From positions 1 through 15,973 of the forward strand of contig JABGWN010000234.1 in the NCBI GenBank assembly GCA_018645535.1: a DNA stretch of 15,973 nt, written 5' to 3'. The notes below the pieces were generated by a model. That model did no database searches. It was given only the letters and a program-made list of their open reading frames with translations, and was not told the DNA's origin. The stretch is from Methanobacteriota archaeon (GTDB lineage Archaea > Thermoplasmatota > Poseidoniia > Poseidoniales > Poseidoniaceae). How positions within the stretch are numbered: position 1 is the first letter of the stretch; each line of letters opens with the position of its first letter. Position numbers and translations under genes: made by a program. This document shows positions 14,128-15,973 of this stretch, one piece after another.

Positions 14128-15973
14128 ATGGCCGTTGGCAAGAAAAAAACGAGCATTAGCTTGGTTTTCCTTATGCTTTTTTCAGCATTTTCAATGCTAG
14201 CATATGTACCCAGTGCTGCTGCTGTCGAACAAATTGACCTTGCTATTGTGTCTGGCCAGACTCCAATAGAAGATCGCTTTTACTCAGCCTTCGATCCCAT
14301 CACATTCACGGCAGAAATCGAAAATCAGGCATTAAGCCCTCTCACAAACACTCGGACGTTGAAATGGTATGTTTGTGATGGACCTCGAACTGCAGTTTCA
14401 TGCATATCGAACAACATCGAAGATGGAGGAATGAACATAAACGGATTACTCAGCGGAGAATCTGCTAACTTCTCAGACACAAATAGGTGGTTCCCTTCAG
14501 GCGCTAGTGGCACCTTTACGGTTGTTTTCAAATTCGATTATGCAGATATTGACACAAGCGATGACATTCTATCATACAACATCAATCTTACCGCCGAATT
14601 CAGCGATATCGCCGTGGATAGCGAACAAGATCCTCGCGATACTCTTTCTGCCTTACATACTTACGACGGTGAAGTGGTATTGAACACCGAAGTCGAGTAT
14701 GAGATGGACATTTATGGCATCGTAAACACATGTGGAACGTGCGACCTTGTTGCAAACATTGGATGGAATCTCATGACGCTCGATGGAACCCTTGTCAATA
14801 ATGCAACCCGTAGTGTGACAAACCTTCCAGATGGAGGATATGAACTACCATTCACAACTGCCTTACCCGCATTAAACCATTCAATACCAGGTAGATATAT
14901 CTTCGAATTTGGACTCGTAAGTAGTTCTGGATCTTATGATGGAGACCTCAATTCATTCAATGATCTTACACAAATCGAAATTGTCCTAGATAATACACTC
15001 GACCTAAGAATTGCGAGTATGTATCCATCCCATGACCAATCATCGCCTTCGTACTATTACGGGGAAGATATGATTTCTGCTAAGATAGAAAACATTGGGA
15101 ATTTCACAATCTTAGATGCTATAGTTACCTTCGAAATGTTTGATGCTCAAGGAGAATCGGAACACATTGAGACGTGCGATATCGATATACTTGGCCCATC
15201 TCAGTTCACCACATGTACATTTGATATTGTAGCAGAAGGAGATGGAAAAGAACTGCGAGTCTACATGCCGACCTCATTTGATGGCCGGGCAGACACTGCA
15301 CCTTCGGACAACACATTGATTGAATATGCTGACATAACCGCAGGAGCAATCAACCCAATGATAGGGCTCAACACAGTCTCAGGCACTTTCACTACTGCAG
15401 ATACAATCGAACTTAGTGCACAGACCAGCAACATTGCCGCTAACCCTCTTAACTACACATGGACGCTCGATACTGCGATCCATTTGGGCAATGGACCATT
15501 CCTAACCGTCAATGCATCTTTATTCCCTTTGAAATCCTACATCGTAGGATTGGTGGTTGAAGACGCTCTCGGAAACACAGAAGAGGCATACAGAACAATA
15601 CAACTCATTGACGAGGTAGTCATAGAAGAGGAACCCCTGATGACGGGTTCAATTGTTTCTCTCGATAAGGCTGAATTCTCATATGATTATTTCTTACCAG
15701 TACAAGGATCTGAATACAACATTGCTGGAGGAAAGGAGCCATTGATGATCCTCGAACTCAAGGCCATGAAACTCGATGACAGCACGCAACCTGCAGACAT
15801 TCAGTCAATAGATTTGACAGTTAATTTATCAGCGCTTTTACCAGACATGATTCCATTCGAGTCAGTAGAAATACTAGAATTACCAGATTCAGCAGAAACG
15901 TATTGGGATTACCTAGAATCTCCTAATTATTACTCATTTGACGAAGTCCAAAATATTTCATTATCACTAAATA
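14128..15973 (+). CDS. Large secreted surface protein with CARDB- and PKD-like domains; partial, C-terminus beyond window
   Basis: An open frame runs 615 codons from ATG 14128 past the window end. An ATG at 14107 would add seven residues; I prefer 14128 because MAVGKKK then forms a normal n-region. Residues 8-32 are a signal peptide ending in SAAA, with likely cleavage before Val33. Beta-rich domains follow: about 34-160, about 175-288, a CARDB-like domain at 290-402 (LDLRIASMYP...GEDMISAKIENIGN), and a PKD-like domain at about 404-495 (NYTWTLDT...YIVGLVVEDALGN). An acidic linker (IEEEEP) leads to a further region. All six cysteines come as close pairs, 83/92, 202/205 and 350/363, which suggests disulfides. 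Nine N-glycosylation sequons are visible. It is probably a cell-envelope or extracellular protein; the specific role is unknown. Confidence 0.85.
   Translation, partial: MAVGKKKTSISLVFLMLFSAFSMLAYVPSAAAVEQIDLAIVSGQTPIEDRFYSAFDPITFTAEIENQALSPLTNTRTLKWYVCDGPRTAVSCISNNIEDGGMNINGLLSGESANFSDTNRWFPSGASGTFTVVFKFDYADIDTSDDILSYNINLTAEFSDIAVDSEQDPRDTLSALHTYDGEVVLNTEVEYEMDIYGIVNTCGTCDLVANIGWNLMTLDGTLVNNATRSVTNLPDGGYELPFTTALPALNHSIPGRYIFEFGLVSSSGSYDGDLNSFNDLTQIEIVLDNTLDLRIASMYPSHDQSSPSYYYGEDMISAKIENIGNFTILDAIVTFEMFDAQGESEHIETCDIDILGPSQFTTCTFDIVAEGDGKELRVYMPTSFDGRADTAPSDNTLIEYADITAGAINPMIGLNTVSGTFTTADTIELSAQTSNIAANPLNYTWTLDTAIHLGNGPFLTVNASLFPLKSYIVGLVVEDALGNTEEAYRTIQLIDEVVIEEEPLMTGSIVSLDKAEFSYDYFLPVQGSEYNIAGGKEPLMILELKAMKLDDSTQPADIQSIDLTVNLSALLPDMIPFESVEILELPDSAETYWDYLESPNYYSFDEVQNISLSLN

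Overview
The window is a stretch of an archaeal chromosome. It holds the complete A-type (V/A-type) ATP synthase gene set in the order H-I-K-E-C-F-A-B-D, the order known from Methanosarcina, read on the minus strand. Shine-Dalgarno sites of the GAGGTGA/GGAGG kind are common, and there are RAD55/KaiC-family ATPases, a pilin-like protein with a lamin-tail domain, and a secreted Cys-paired, sequon-rich surface protein with CARDB- and PKD-like domains. Together these suggest a marine Thermoplasmatota archaeon such as Marine Group II (Ca. Poseidoniales). That placement is inference from gene style; no rRNA gene is present to confirm it. I see no tRNA, rRNA, CRISPR array, insertion sequence or phage gene.

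Layout, right to left, because almost everything is on the minus strand. At 14128-15973 (+) is the start of a large secreted surface protein that runs off the window. A 135-base divergent gap follows and carries an imperfect palindrome roughly midway between the two facing starts. Then, all on the minus strand: a type IV pilin-like protein with a C-terminal lamin-tail domain (13992-12886); three consecutive RecA/KaiC-like genes (12865-10674), of which only the first has an intact P-loop; a UbiE/MenG-type quinone methyltransferase (10618-9875); a 66-base gap; the nine ATP synthase genes (9799-1318); and, after an 80-base gap with a strong ribosome binding site, a polytopic membrane protein of the site-2 protease (M50) fold whose metal-binding motifs are gone (1236 to the window edge).

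The ATP synthase genes encode the A3B3 catalytic head (A, B), central stalk (D, F, C), peripheral stalks (E, H), the a-like subunit I and the proteolipid K. K carries its own signal peptide and an Gln/Glu-Ser ion-site pattern that leaves sodium coupling possible. Subunit I has a His/Asp-rich linker at the soluble-membrane boundary.

The part least like known systems is the segment 10674-13992: a pilin-like lamin-tail surface protein followed by one apparently competent and two P-loop-dead KaiC-family proteins, tightly spaced. By analogy with ArlH (FlaH), the KaiC-like ATPase of the archaellum motor, this could be a hetero-oligomeric ATPase/sensor acting with a surface filament or envelope structure. 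This is a hypothesis from gene order and motif reading only.
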